DNA of 18,484 nt from Actinomycetes bacterium (GTDB lineage Bacteria; Actinomycetota; Actinomycetes; Streptosporangiales; Streptosporangiaceae). The position numbers and the translations under genes were made by a program. Numbering within the stretch: position 1 is the first letter of the stretch; each line of letters opens with the position of its first letter. Shown here piece by piece: positions 1-6,595 of this stretch. The notes under the pieces were generated by a model that made no database searches, had not been told where the DNA came from, and saw nothing but the letters and a program-made list of their open reading frames with translations. Location of the stretch: the NCBI GenBank assembly GCA_023425615.1, contig JAFACJ010000864.1, positions 1 through 18,484 of the forward strand. Reading direction: 5' to 3'.

Positions 1-396
1 CGCCAGACCCCCGAGGGCGAGGCCGGGGTCATCTCCATCTTCACCGCCGCGCTCCTGGAGGGGCGGCCGACCATCGTGTACGGCGACGGCGGCAACACCC
101 GCGACTACGTCTACGTGCTCGACGTCGTCGACGCCTACACCAAGGCATTGGAGACGGGCTCCGGCGAGCGGTTCAACATCGGCACCGGCGTGCAGACCAC
201 GGACCGGCGGCTGCACACGCTCGTCGCCGCCGCGGCCGGCACACCGGACGAGCCGGGCAGCGCGCCCTTCCGGCTCGGCGACCTGCCCGCCATGGCGCTG
301 GACCCCGCGCCCGCCCTGGCCGGGCTCGGCTGGAAGCCGCGCACCTCACTGGAGGAGGGGCTGGCCGCCACCGTCGCGTGGGCACGCGAACGCTAG
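1..396 (+). CDS. NAD-dependent nucleotide-sugar epimerase, C-terminal part (GalE-like)
   Basis: The reading frame is open from base 1 to the TAG at 394-396, giving 131 residues of a protein whose N-terminus lies outside the window. The visible part begins RQTPEGEAGVISIF and continues with VYGDGGNTRDYVYVLDVVDA and ERFNIGTG. These are the substrate-binding half motifs of extended short-chain dehydrogenases such as UDP-glucose 4-epimerase and dTDP-glucose 4,6-dehydratase; the RDYVYVxDV stretch is characteristic. The Rossmann NAD-binding motif and catalytic YxxxK are not in the window. Such enzymes are cytosolic and interconvert nucleotide sugars for wall or exopolysaccharide synthesis. The exact substrate cannot be told from this fragment. 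No hairpin terminator is obvious after the stop. Confidence 0.85.
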   Translation, partial: RQTPEGEAGVISIFTAALLEGRPTIVYGDGGNTRDYVYVLDVVDAYTKALETGSGERFNIGTGVQTTDRRLHTLVAAAAGTPDEPGSAPFRLGDLPAMALDPAPALAGLGWKPRTSLEEGLAATVAWARER

Positions 397-483
397 AGGG
401 CGCGCCACCCAACAATGTGTGACGATCAGTTCACGCTTTGCTCTCGATTTTCCGTGTCGCCACAGGAGTCTCGCCGTGTTGGT

Positions 484-489
484 TAGGCT
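484..489 (+). promoter_or_regulatory. Possible -10 element of the HD-GYP operon
   Basis: TAGGCT fits the actinobacterial TAnnnT -10 pattern. The same hexamer stands before aroA and the SRAP gene in this window. Here it would place a transcription start near 496, leaving a leader of roughly 105 nt before the first start codon at 602. No good -35 box is seen at 16-18 nt, so the call is tentative. Confidence 0.3.
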
Positions 490-557
490 TGGCCTCACCG
501 GCCGGTGACGAGACGGACACAGGCAGACGAGGCACGGGCCGGTGAGCAAGGTACTCG

Positions 558-594
558 GCTCCGGGGAACCTCCCCGGAGCTTCTTCGGGGGGAG
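558..594 (+). promoter_or_regulatory. Leader hairpin with alternative pairing to the Shine-Dalgarno
   Basis: GCTCCGGGG (558-566) and CCCCGGAGC (572-580) form a perfect 9-bp stem with loop AACCT. The downstream arm can instead pair its CCCCG (572-576) with CGGGG (586-590), which is part of the GGGGGGAG Shine-Dalgarno (587-594) of the small ORF starting at 602. The two pairings are mutually exclusive, so one fold would free the ribosome site and the other would partly hide it. No T-run follows, so a simple terminator is unlikely. The switch itself is an inference. Confidence 0.45.
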
Positions 595-601
595 AAACAC
601 C

Positions 602-691
602 ATGCTCAAGTACTTGGCGGCCGCCGTGTTCTTCACCGCGGCGACCGCGACGGTGCTGCTGACCGCGCCCACGGGTGTTTCCTGGGTCTGA
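602..691 (+). CDS. 29-residue hydrophobic leader peptide/small membrane protein
   Basis: ATG at 602 is preceded by a strong Shine-Dalgarno, GGGGGGAG at 587-594, with a 7-nt gap. The frame ends at TGA 689-691. The peptide starts MLKYLAAAVFFTAATATVLL, then TAPTGVSWV. It has one Lys near the start followed by about 20 hydrophobic residues, like a tiny single-pass membrane protein or an uncleaved signal-like peptide. It lies 23 nt upstream of the HD-GYP gene and shares its transcription direction, so it is probably the first cistron of that operon. I do not recognise a family. It could be a translated leader affecting downstream expression, or a small partner of the membrane HD-GYP proteins. Both ideas are inference; the strong ribosome site is the main evidence that it is translated. 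Confidence 0.55.
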   Translation: MLKYLAAAVFFTAATATVLLTAPTGVSWV

Positions 692-714
692 GAGCGAGTC
701 CGAAAGGCGGCGAC

Positions 715-2061
715 ATGCGTGGTCCTTCCGACCTTCCCCTCGCCGCCTGGGGCTATATCGTCACGGTGGCCGCGCTCGCGGCCCTCGTCCTGGCGACCGG
801 CTCCCACGGTGGCACCGACCGGCTGACCCTCCTCGTCCTCGCCGCGCTGTTCCTCGTCTGCGACTCCGCCCCCGCGCTGCTCAACCTGGAACGGGCGCGG
901 GTGTCCCTCAGCTTCTCCGCGGGACTGGCGTCCGTGGTCCTGCTCGGTCCCGACGGCGCCGCCCTCGTCGGCGCGTGCGCCATCGCCGCCTTCCAGCGCG
1001 TCGCCCCCGTCAAGCGGGTGTACAACGCCGCCCAGTTCGCCCTGTGCGGGTATGCGGCGGGGACCGTCTACGAACTGCTGCGCCCGGTCGGCCCGCAGGC
1101 CCGCTGGCGGCCCGCCGACCTGGAGCTGGTGCCGTTCGTCGGCGCGCTCGTCGCCTACGTCGCCTGCAACCTGGCGCTGGTCGGCGGCATCCTGCTGCTG
1201 AGCAGGCAGGCCACCGTCCGCGCGTTCCTGGAGGAGACCCGCAGGCTCGCCCCCGGACTGCTGGGATACGGCTCGTTCGGGCTGCTCATCGCCGGTATCT
1301 ACCAGGCGGTCGGGCTGTTCGCCCCGGTGCTGGTGCTGCTGCCGCTGTTCGTCGCGCGCTGGGCGTTCGCCCAGACCTACGACCAGCAGCGCGCGCACGA
1401 GGCGACGCTCGCCGCGCTGTGCCAGGCGGTGGAGACCAAGGACTACTACACCCGCGGGCACAGCGAACGGGTGTCGCGCGGCGCGGTGATGATCGCCGAG
1501 GAGATCGGCATGGGCCCCGCCCGGCTCGAGGCCATCCGGTTCGCCGGGATGCTGCACGACGTCGGCAAGCTCGGCGTCCCCTCCAAGGTGCTGCAGAAGG
1601 ACGGTCCCCTGTCGGAGGCGGAGTTCGCGGCGATCCAGCTCCACCCGATGCGCGGGCTGGAGATCATCAGGGAGATCGGGTTCCTGGACGAGGCGCTGGC
1701 CGGGATCATGCACCACCACGAGAAGCTCAACGGGCGCGGCTACCCGATGGGGCTGGCCGGCGACGAGATCCCGGAGTTCGCCCGCATCATCGGCGTCGCC
1801 GACGCGTTCGACGCGATGACCTCCAACCGCTCCTACCGGCCCGCGCGCTCCGTCGAGGAGGGCGTCGCCGAACTGCGCAAGTGCAGCGGCACCGACTTCG
1901 ACCCGCAGATGGTCGAGGCGTTCCTGCGCGCGCTGGAGAAGACGGGCTGGGAGCCGCCGCAGCCGGTGGTGGTGCCCGACGGCGAGCGGGTGCAGACCAC
2001 CCTCCAGGACCACGACGACCCGAGCGCGCCGCTCAAGGTGGTGGGTGAGCGCCCATGGTGA
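715..2061 (+). CDS. Membrane-anchored HD-GYP phosphodiesterase (probable c-di-GMP hydrolase)
   Basis: The product has 448 residues. I chose ATG 715 because AAAGGCGG lies just upstream and the protein becomes hydrophobic at once; a GTG at 505 in the same frame would add 70 residues without membrane character. Residues about 10-220 hold several transmembrane segments of a sensor-like region I cannot assign to a named MASE family. The C-terminal half is an HD-GYP domain with the catalytic pair H281-D282 in HDVGKLG, then HHHE (333-336) and NGRGYP with GYP at 342-344, and DAFDAMTSNRSYR. All signature residues are present, so hydrolysis of cyclic di-GMP (to pGpG or GMP), as known for the family, is likely. 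The gene overlaps the next HD-domain gene by 7 nt, implying translational coupling. The signal sensed is unknown. Confidence 0.88.
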   Translation: MRGPSDLPLAAWGYIVTVAALAALVLATGSHGGTDRLTLLVLAALFLVCDSAPALLNLERARVSLSFSAGLASVVLLGPDGAALVGACAIAAFQRVAPVKRVYNAAQFALCGYAAGTVYELLRPVGPQARWRPADLELVPFVGALVAYVACNLALVGGILLLSRQATVRAFLEETRRLAPGLLGYGSFGLLIAGIYQAVGLFAPVLVLLPLFVARWAFAQTYDQQRAHEATLAALCQAVETKDYYTRGHSERVSRGAVMIAEEIGMGPARLEAIRFAGMLHDVGKLGVPSKVLQKDGPLSEAEFAAIQLHPMRGLEIIREIGFLDEALAGIMHHHEKLNGRGYPMGLAGDEIPEFARIIGVADAFDAMTSNRSYRPARSVEEGVAELRKCSGTDFDPQMVEAFLRALEKTGWEPPQPVVVPDGERVQTTLQDHDDPSAPLKVVGERPW

Positions 2062-3353
2062 CCGGAGGGCGGCTGGAGGCGACCCGCGGCAGGCCCGCCT
2101 GGCAGCAACTGGACTCCGCGCAACTGGTGCTGCTCGGCGCCGCCGTGGGGCTGACCGTCCTGGCCGTGGGCTCCCTCGCCGCGGCGGGCACGGTGGACGA
2201 GCCCAAGCCCGCCGTCATCTTCGGCGCGCTCATCGCGCTCGGCGAGCTGTTCCGGATGAACATGCCGGGCGGGCGCGAGGTCGCCCCGATCAGCACGGCC
2301 GGCGCGCTGGGCTACGCCATGCTGCTGAGCGTCGGCGGCGAGGCGGTCACCTACTCGGCGCTCCAGGTGGTGGCGGTGACCGCCGCCGGCATGTTCGCCG
2401 GCACCCTCCCGCACATCGCGGTCGGGCGCTTCCCCCGGCTCGACGCGATGGCGCGCAGGCTGGTCATCGCCGCGCTGGTGGCGTTCCTCTTCCGCCCGCT
2501 GACGGGGCTGCTGTTCGACGAGGGGCTCGACCTCGGCGAGTGGTGGACGGCGCTGGGCCTGATGACCGCCGTCTCCTGCGTGGCCGTCATGTCCGACATG
2601 GTGATCGCCGCGACGATCCGCGCGGAGGCAGTCCGCGCCCGCTTCGGCATCGCCTTCCTCGACGAGTTCCGCGCGGGCGTGCTGCTGTGCGCCGCCAAGT
2701 CCGCGACGGGCATGCTCATCGCCGTCGCCACGTCAGTGATGGGACTGGCGGCGCTGCTGCTGTTCACCGCGCCGATCCTCACCACCCAGTTCGCCTTCCG
2801 CCGCTACGCCGCCGTCCGCACCACCTACCTGCAGACGATCCGCGCCCTGTCCCGGGTCACCGAGGTCGGCGGCTATGTCGAGACCGGCCACTCGCGCCGG
2901 GTCAGCCGCCTGTCCATCGCCATGGGGCGCGAGCTGGGCATGACCGAGGCCCAGCTGCTGGAACTGGAGTACGCGGCGCTCATGCACGACATCGGCCAGC
3001 TCTCGCTGCCCGACCCCATCCCCGGTGGCGCGACGGTCCTCGCCTCCCCCGCCGAGCAGCGCCGTATCGCCGAACTCGGAGCGAACGTCATCAAGCAGAC
3101 CGGGGTCCTCGACCGGGTCGCCCATATCGTCCGCTGCCAGTCCGACCCCTACGACGCCGTCCCCGCGCCGCCGCTGGCCAGCCGCATCATCAGGGCCGCC
3201 AACGCCTACGACGACCAGGTCGGCGACTCCACCGACCGCGACCGCGCCTCCCTCGTCCTGGAACGGCTGCGCCAGGCGTCGGACTCGGAGTACGACCCGA
3301 CCGTGGTCGGGGCGCTGGGCACCGTCCTGGAGCGGCGCGCCTACCGCTGGTAG
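2055..3353 (+). CDS. Membrane protein with degenerate HD-GYP domain
   Basis: ATG 2055 lies inside the last codons of the preceding HD-GYP gene, and the product has 432 residues. The architecture mirrors the upstream protein: about 250 N-terminal residues with several membrane segments, then an HD domain. The HD pair is kept at H311-D312, but the following conserved Lys of HDxGK is Gln (HDIGQ, Q315). The HHE...NGxGYP segment is replaced by HIVRCQSDPYD (357-367), so the GYP signature and its metal/phosphate ligands are missing. It looks like a duplicated, diverged copy of the upstream gene. By analogy with other degenerate GGDEF/EAL/HD-GYP proteins it may act as a ligand-binding or regulatory partner rather than an enzyme. 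That role, and heterodimer formation, are inference. The family assignment itself is firm. Confidence 0.8.
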   Translation: MVTGGRLEATRGRPAWQQLDSAQLVLLGAAVGLTVLAVGSLAAAGTVDEPKPAVIFGALIALGELFRMNMPGGREVAPISTAGALGYAMLLSVGGEAVTYSALQVVAVTAAGMFAGTLPHIAVGRFPRLDAMARRLVIAALVAFLFRPLTGLLFDEGLDLGEWWTALGLMTAVSCVAVMSDMVIAATIRAEAVRARFGIAFLDEFRAGVLLCAAKSATGMLIAVATSVMGLAALLLFTAPILTTQFAFRRYAAVRTTYLQTIRALSRVTEVGGYVETGHSRRVSRLSIAMGRELGMTEAQLLELEYAALMHDIGQLSLPDPIPGGATVLASPAEQRRIAELGANVIKQTGVLDRVAHIVRCQSDPYDAVPAPPLASRIIRAANAYDDQVGDSTDRDRASLVLERLRQASDSEYDPTVVGALGTVLERRAYRW

Positions 3354-3375
3354 CCGCAGTGCCCGCCCCTCCGGC

Positions 3376-3392
3376 ACCTGAGAATCTCAGGT
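3376..3392. promoter_or_regulatory. 17-bp palindrome upstream of the repeat-protein gene
   Basis: ACCTGAGA-A-TCTCAGGT is a perfect inverted repeat with 8-nt arms and a one-base centre. It lies 23 nt after the upstream operon's stop codon and about 20 nt before a TACTCT hexamer (3413-3418) that could be a -10 box. A one-base loop and no T-run make it a poor terminator, so an operator is more likely. No regulator gene is adjacent. Confidence 0.4.
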
Positions 3393-3504
3393 CCCGGTTC
3401 TCGCCTGATGTGTACTCTTTCGTCACTATGGGTAGCCATTGGGTATATCACCTCGTCTGACGACCCGGCCTTCACCGAGGTGGTCCCGCACCCAGGGAGC
3501 TACC

Positions 3505-4383
3505 GTGCACCATCCCTACCGCGACCCCGCCCGTGCCCGCACCCGCAGGCTGCTCCTGTGCCTCCTCATCCTCACCGGCGTCGTCCTGCTCCTGCTCACC
3601 GGCGCCTGGCTCCGCTCCTTCACCGTCGCCCGTTCCCTGCGCGCCACGCCCACCGTCACCGTGACGATCGCCCGAGCCGCCTCCCCCGCCCCCGTCACGC
3701 CCTCCCCCACCGCGCAGGACCCCACCCTGCCCCCCGGGGTCGACGGCGCCGCGCAAGCCGCCTGCACCGCCCAGGCCCAGGCCGTCTCCCTGCGCAAGGC
3801 ACGCCGCTGGGAGGAGGCGGCCGTCCAGGACAAGGCCGCCGAAGAGGCGGCCCTCGCCTCCACCATCCCCGCCCTCCGCGACCTCCAGAGCCACGCGCCG
3901 AGAGCCCTCCCCACCCACCTGCGCTCCTGGTGCCACGAACACCTCCCGCACCTCAAAGCCGCACTCCTCCCCTCCGGCTCTCCGAGCACCCCCGCGGCCC
4001 CCCGGCGGAACTCCACGCGTGAGGGCACCACTCGCGAGGGCACCACGCGTGAGGGCACCACGCGCGAAGACTCCGCACGCGAGGGCTCCGAGCGTGGGAA
4101 CTCCGGGCGTGAGGACACCGCACGTGAGGGCTCTGAGCGCCAGGACTCCGCGCGTGAGGGTTCCGGGCGGCGAGACTCCACGCGCCAGGACTCCGGGCGC
4201 GAGGACATCGAACGTCAGGACACCGTGCGGCGAGGCTCCGAGCACGAGGACGCCACGCGTGAAGACACCGGACGCCAGGGGCCCGAGCGCCGGAACTCCA
4301 CGCGGCAGGACTCCGAGCGGCAGGACACCGCGCACCAGAACTCCGAGCGCAGGGGGACCACGCGTCAGGACTCCGCGGACTGA
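3505..4383 (+). CDS. Single-pass membrane protein with 25-copy charged pentapeptide-repeat tail
   Basis: GTG 3505 is preceded by AGGGAGC with suitable spacing; an upstream TTG at 3439 would add 22 non-hydrophobic residues. The 292-residue product has a short basic N-terminus, one membrane segment (about residues 14-36), a Pro/Thr linker, and an Ala/Glu-rich helical stretch with two Cys (in QAACTAQ and RSWCHEH). Next comes a tail of exactly 25 five-residue units, consensus R-(E/Q)-(D/G)-(S/T)-x, from 4003 to 4377, closed by one Asp. The tail is a highly charged polyampholyte without hydrophobic residues, so it is probably disordered and extracellular. The DNA is a 15-bp minisatellite without indels. 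I recognise no family and it is not a classical A(D/N)LxX pentapeptide protein. A wall-spanning or surface role is a guess. Confidence 0.65.
   Translation: MHHPYRDPARARTRRLLLCLLILTGVVLLLLTGAWLRSFTVARSLRATPTVTVTIARAASPAPVTPSPTAQDPTLPPGVDGAAQAACTAQAQAVSLRKARRWEEAAVQDKAAEEAALASTIPALRDLQSHAPRALPTHLRSWCHEHLPHLKAALLPSGSPSTPAAPRRNSTREGTTREGTTREGTTREDSAREGSERGNSGREDTAREGSERQDSAREGSGRRDSTRQDSGREDIERQDTVRRGSEHEDATREDTGRQGPERRNSTRQDSERQDTAHQNSERRGTTRQDSAD
4003..4377 (+). repeat. 15-bp minisatellite, 25 units in frame
   Basis: Twenty-five consecutive 15-bp units encode the pentapeptides RRNST, REGTT (three times), REDSA, REGSE and so on to RQDSA. The first REGTT copies are almost identical at DNA level (cgtgagggcaccac pattern). 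Later copies have diverged, mainly in the second and fifth codons, while the Arg first codon is kept in 23 of 25 units. No unit carries an indel, which argues for selection on the reading frame. Confidence 0.9.
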
Positions 4384-4457
4384 TGTGCAGAGACCGCCTC
4401 GTCACGCGCCAGGACTCCGCGGACTGAGGTACGGAGACCACCTCGCCACGCGCCAGA
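4359..4457. repeat. 44-bp tandem duplication across a stop codon
   Basis: Units start at 4359, 4403 and 4447 (the last is partial, about 11 nt). Each begins CACGCGYCAG; the two full units continue with GACTCCGCGGACTGA and end in a GAGACC-CCTCG block. The first unit contains the genuine C-terminus and stop of the repeat protein. The second is a copy of that end, including another TGA, now in non-coding DNA. As 44 is not a multiple of three, the copy is out of frame with the gene. Confidence 0.85.
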
Positions 4458-4469
4458 AGAGGGTCACGG

Positions 4470-5213
4470 TCAGAAGAGGGTCTCGTCCTCTCCGTGGGGT
4501 TCGGCGGGAATGGGCTGGATGAGGCCGGGGCCGTTGTTCTTGACGTTTCCCACGGCCTTGGAGACGGGGTATGCCTCCAGTTCGCCCGACATGGCGGGGA
4601 CCAGGAGGGACTTGGGGTCGCCGAAGGCGGGGTCGAGCCAGGCGTCGGGGTCGGTGACGGTCATGGGCATGCGGTCGTGGATGTGGCCCACGGCGTCGAC
4701 GGCCTGGGTGGTGAGGATGGTGAAGGTCCACATCCATTCGTCCTCGGGGGACTTCCACAGTTCGTAAAGACCGGCCAAGGAGAGGATCCCGTGATCCTTG
4801 CGGGTGATGAAGAAGGGCTGCTTCTTCTTGTCCTCGCCGGTGTACCACTCGTAGTAGCCGTCGGTGGGCAGGAGGCAGCGGCGTTTGGCGAAGGCACGAC
4901 GGTAGGCGGGTTTCTCGTCGACGGTCTCGACCCTGGCGTTGATCATGCGGTTGCCGATGGACGGGTCCTTGGCCCAGGACGGGACCAGCCCCCAGCGCAG
5001 CATGCGCAGCTGGCGGACGGGAACGTCCTCCTCGCCCGGCTCCGCGCCCGGTTCGGCGCGTTCCAGGACGGCGGGCAGGTTCTTGGTGGGCGCCGCGTTG
5101 TAGTCCTCCCGCAGCAGATCCTGGCCGTCGTCACCCCAGGTCTCGTCCACCTCGACGTGGAACTCATCCAGCAGCTCTTGGCGCGACCGCGCCGTCGCGT
5201 AGCGTCCGCACAT
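4470..5213 (-). CDS. SRAP-domain protein (HMCES/YedK family, abasic-site DNA-protein crosslink)
   Basis: This is a 247-residue SOS-response-associated peptidase family protein. The start is fixed by the invariant MCGRYA: Cys2 becomes the N-terminal nucleophile after Met removal and forms a thiazolidine crosslink with abasic sites in single-stranded DNA (known for YedK/HMCES). Other family residues are present: Asn39 in YNAAPT, WGLVPSWA (74-81), NARVETV, Glu122 in DGYYEW and His179 in HIHDRMPM. Length is normal. The upstream TAGGCT (5226-5221) lies 7 nt before the ATG with no clear Shine-Dalgarno, suggesting a leaderless mRNA. The gene is divergent from aroA. No LexA-type palindrome was recognised in the shared 118-bp promoter region, so SOS control is not evident here. 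Confidence 0.93.
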   Translation of the reverse strand: MCGRYATARSRQELLDEFHVEVDETWGDDGQDLLREDYNAAPTKNLPAVLERAEPGAEPGEEDVPVRQLRMLRWGLVPSWAKDPSIGNRMINARVETVDEKPAYRRAFAKRRCLLPTDGYYEWYTGEDKKKQPFFITRKDHGILSLAGLYELWKSPEDEWMWTFTILTTQAVDAVGHIHDRMPMTVTDPDAWLDPAFGDPKSLLVPAMSGELEAYPVSKAVGNVKNNGPGLIQPIPAEPHGEDETLF

Positions 5214-5220
5214 GGATCTC

Positions 5221-5226
5221 AGCCTA
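5221..5226 (-). promoter_or_regulatory. Leaderless -10 element of the SRAP gene
   Basis: On the minus strand TAGGCT is followed by 7 nt and then the ATG at 5213. In actinobacteria this TAnnnT-N7-start layout puts the transcription start at, or one base from, the start codon. Confidence 0.5.
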
Positions 5227-5319
5227 TGCAGCGGCCCCGACATTTCCAGTCGGGTAGATCATCGGGGCGGGGGTCCGGCTCCGTCCACAGCCGTCGGGGC
5301 GGGGTGCCCGCGCCTTCTA

Positions 5320-5325
5320 TAGGCT
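5320..5325 (+). promoter_or_regulatory. Leaderless -10 element of aroA
   Basis: TAGGCT, identical to the hexamer of the divergent SRAP gene, is followed by 6 nt and the aroA ATG at 5332. No purine-rich ribosome site lies between. No convincing -35 is visible upstream. Confidence 0.5.
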
Positions 5326-5331
5326 GATCCC

Positions 5332-6594
5332 ATGACGAGGTGGAACGCCCCCGAGGCGCGGGGGCCGGTCAAGGCGGTCGTGGAGCTGCCCGGGTCCAAG
5401 TCGATGACCAACCGGGCGTTGATCCTTGCCGCGTCGGCCGAGGAGCCCAGTGTGCTGCGCGGTGCGCTGCGCAGCCGCGACACGCTGCTGAGGGCGGGCG
5501 CGCTGCGGGCCCGGGGCATCGAGGTGGAGACGGAGGGCGCCGTCTGGCGGGTGCGGCCCGGCCGTCCCGCCGCGCCCGCGGTGATCGACTGCGGGCTGTC
5601 CGGCAACGTCATGCGGTTCGTGCCTCCGCTGGCGGCCCTCGCCGACGGGCCGGTGTCCTTCGACGGCGACCCGCACGCCCGCACCCGGCCGATGGGTCCG
5701 CTGCTGGCGGCGCTGCGCGCGCTCGGTGTGCGCGTCGAGGACGAGGGCCGCGGGCTGCTGCCCTTCACCCTGACGGGCACCGGCGCGGTCGAGGGCGGCA
5801 CCGTGGTGATCGACGCCTCCAGCTCCTCCCAGCTCGTGTCGGGGCTGCTGCTGAGCGCGCCGCGGTACGTCCGCGGCCTCGAACTGCGGCACGAGGGCCC
5901 GCCGGTGCCCTCCACTCCGCATCTGGAGATGACGGTGCGGATGCTGCGCGAGGCGGGCGCGAAGGTGGAGGCGGAGCCCGACGTCTGGCGGGTGGCGCCC
6001 GGTCCGCTGCGCGGCGGCGACCACATGATCGAGCCCGACCTGTCGAACGCGGCGCAGTTCCTGGCGGCGGCCCTGGTCACCGGCGGCTCGGTGACGGTGC
6101 GCAACTGGCCCGAGGCCACCACCCAGCCCGGCGACAGGCTGCGCGAGCTGCTGCCGCGCATGGGCGGCGAGGTGTCCTACGCCGGCGGCGACCTCACGGT
6201 GCGCGGCACCGGGCGGATCCGCGGCATCGACGCCGATCTGTCCGACGCGCCGGAGCTGGCCCAGGTGCTGGCGATGGTCGCGGCGCTGGCAGACGGGCCG
6301 TCCCGGTTCACCGGCATCGCCCATATCCGCGGCCACGAGACCGACCGGCTGGCGGCGCTGGTCGCCGAGCTGACCCGGCTGGGCGGTGACGCCGAGGAGC
6401 TGCCCGACGGGCTGGTGATCCGGCCTCGGCCGCTGCACGGCGGCGTCTTCCACACCTATGACGACCACCGGATGGTGATGGCGGCCGCCACCCTGGGGCT
6501 GGCCGTGCCCGGGATCGAGGTGGAGAATCCCGCCACGGTGGGCAAGACCCTGCCAGAGTTCCTCGACCTCTGGACGAACATGCTGGAGCAGTGA
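5332..6594 (+). CDS. aroA: 3-phosphoshikimate 1-carboxyvinyltransferase (EPSP synthase)
   Basis: This 420-residue enzyme of the shikimate pathway joins phosphoenolpyruvate to shikimate-3-phosphate, leading to aromatic amino acids. Recognisable motifs are PGSKSMTNRA (20-29, Lys23 for PEP), the SSSSQLVSG shikimate-binding loop, RTRPMG, AHIRGHETDRL, the DDHRMVMA arginine loop and VGKTLPEF with the C-terminal Lys. The loop usually written GT-(A/V)-(M/L)-R, bearing the conserved Gly96-Thr97 of E. coli numbering, reads GNVMRF here (G91-N92), so Thr is Asn (codon 5605-5607). The gene probably starts as a leaderless message (TAGGCT 6 nt upstream). Its stop overlaps the start region of rsgA, only 1 nt before the proposed rsgA start, so the two form an operon. 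Glyphosate response is not predictable from sequence alone. Confidence 0.96.
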   Translation: MTRWNAPEARGPVKAVVELPGSKSMTNRALILAASAEEPSVLRGALRSRDTLLRAGALRARGIEVETEGAVWRVRPGRPAAPAVIDCGLSGNVMRFVPPLAALADGPVSFDGDPHARTRPMGPLLAALRALGVRVEDEGRGLLPFTLTGTGAVEGGTVVIDASSSSQLVSGLLLSAPRYVRGLELRHEGPPVPSTPHLEMTVRMLREAGAKVEAEPDVWRVAPGPLRGGDHMIEPDLSNAAQFLAAALVTGGSVTVRNWPEATTQPGDRLRELLPRMGGEVSYAGGDLTVRGTGRIRGIDADLSDAPELAQVLAMVAALADGPSRFTGIAHIRGHETDRLAALVAELTRLGGDAEELPDGLVIRPRPLHGGVFHTYDDHRMVMAAATLGLAVPGIEVENPATVGKTLPEFLDLWTNMLEQ

Positions 6595-6595
6595 G

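Noticed and set aside
484..601. GEMM-type c-di-GMP riboswitch upstream of the HD-GYP operon.
   Set aside because: I could not find the conserved GGCAAACC, GACGCAAAGCC or tetraloop-receptor elements of the class I aptamer; only simple alternative hairpins are visible.
505..714. An upstream GTG start that would lengthen the first HD-GYP protein by 70 residues.
   Set aside because: The extra stretch is Arg/Gly/Asp-rich, overlaps the hairpin leader and small ORF, and has no ribosome site; ATG 715 has one.
346..2013. A 555-codon open frame on the minus strand opposite the HD-GYP gene.
   Set aside because: Its product is rich in Arg, Gly, Gln, His and Val with no domain, as expected for the antisense of a GC-rich gene, while the plus strand encodes a clear HD-GYP protein.
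4003..4457. CRISPR array.
   Set aside because: Repeats are 15 bp and contiguous with no spacers; the 44-bp units are directly adjacent too.
4019..4522. Other open frames (both strands) through the 15-bp repeat, e.g. a basic RTPRARTP-like protein.
   Set aside because: A 15-bp unit without stops keeps all frames open. Only the 3505-4383 frame has a ribosome site, membrane segment and upstream non-repeat domain.
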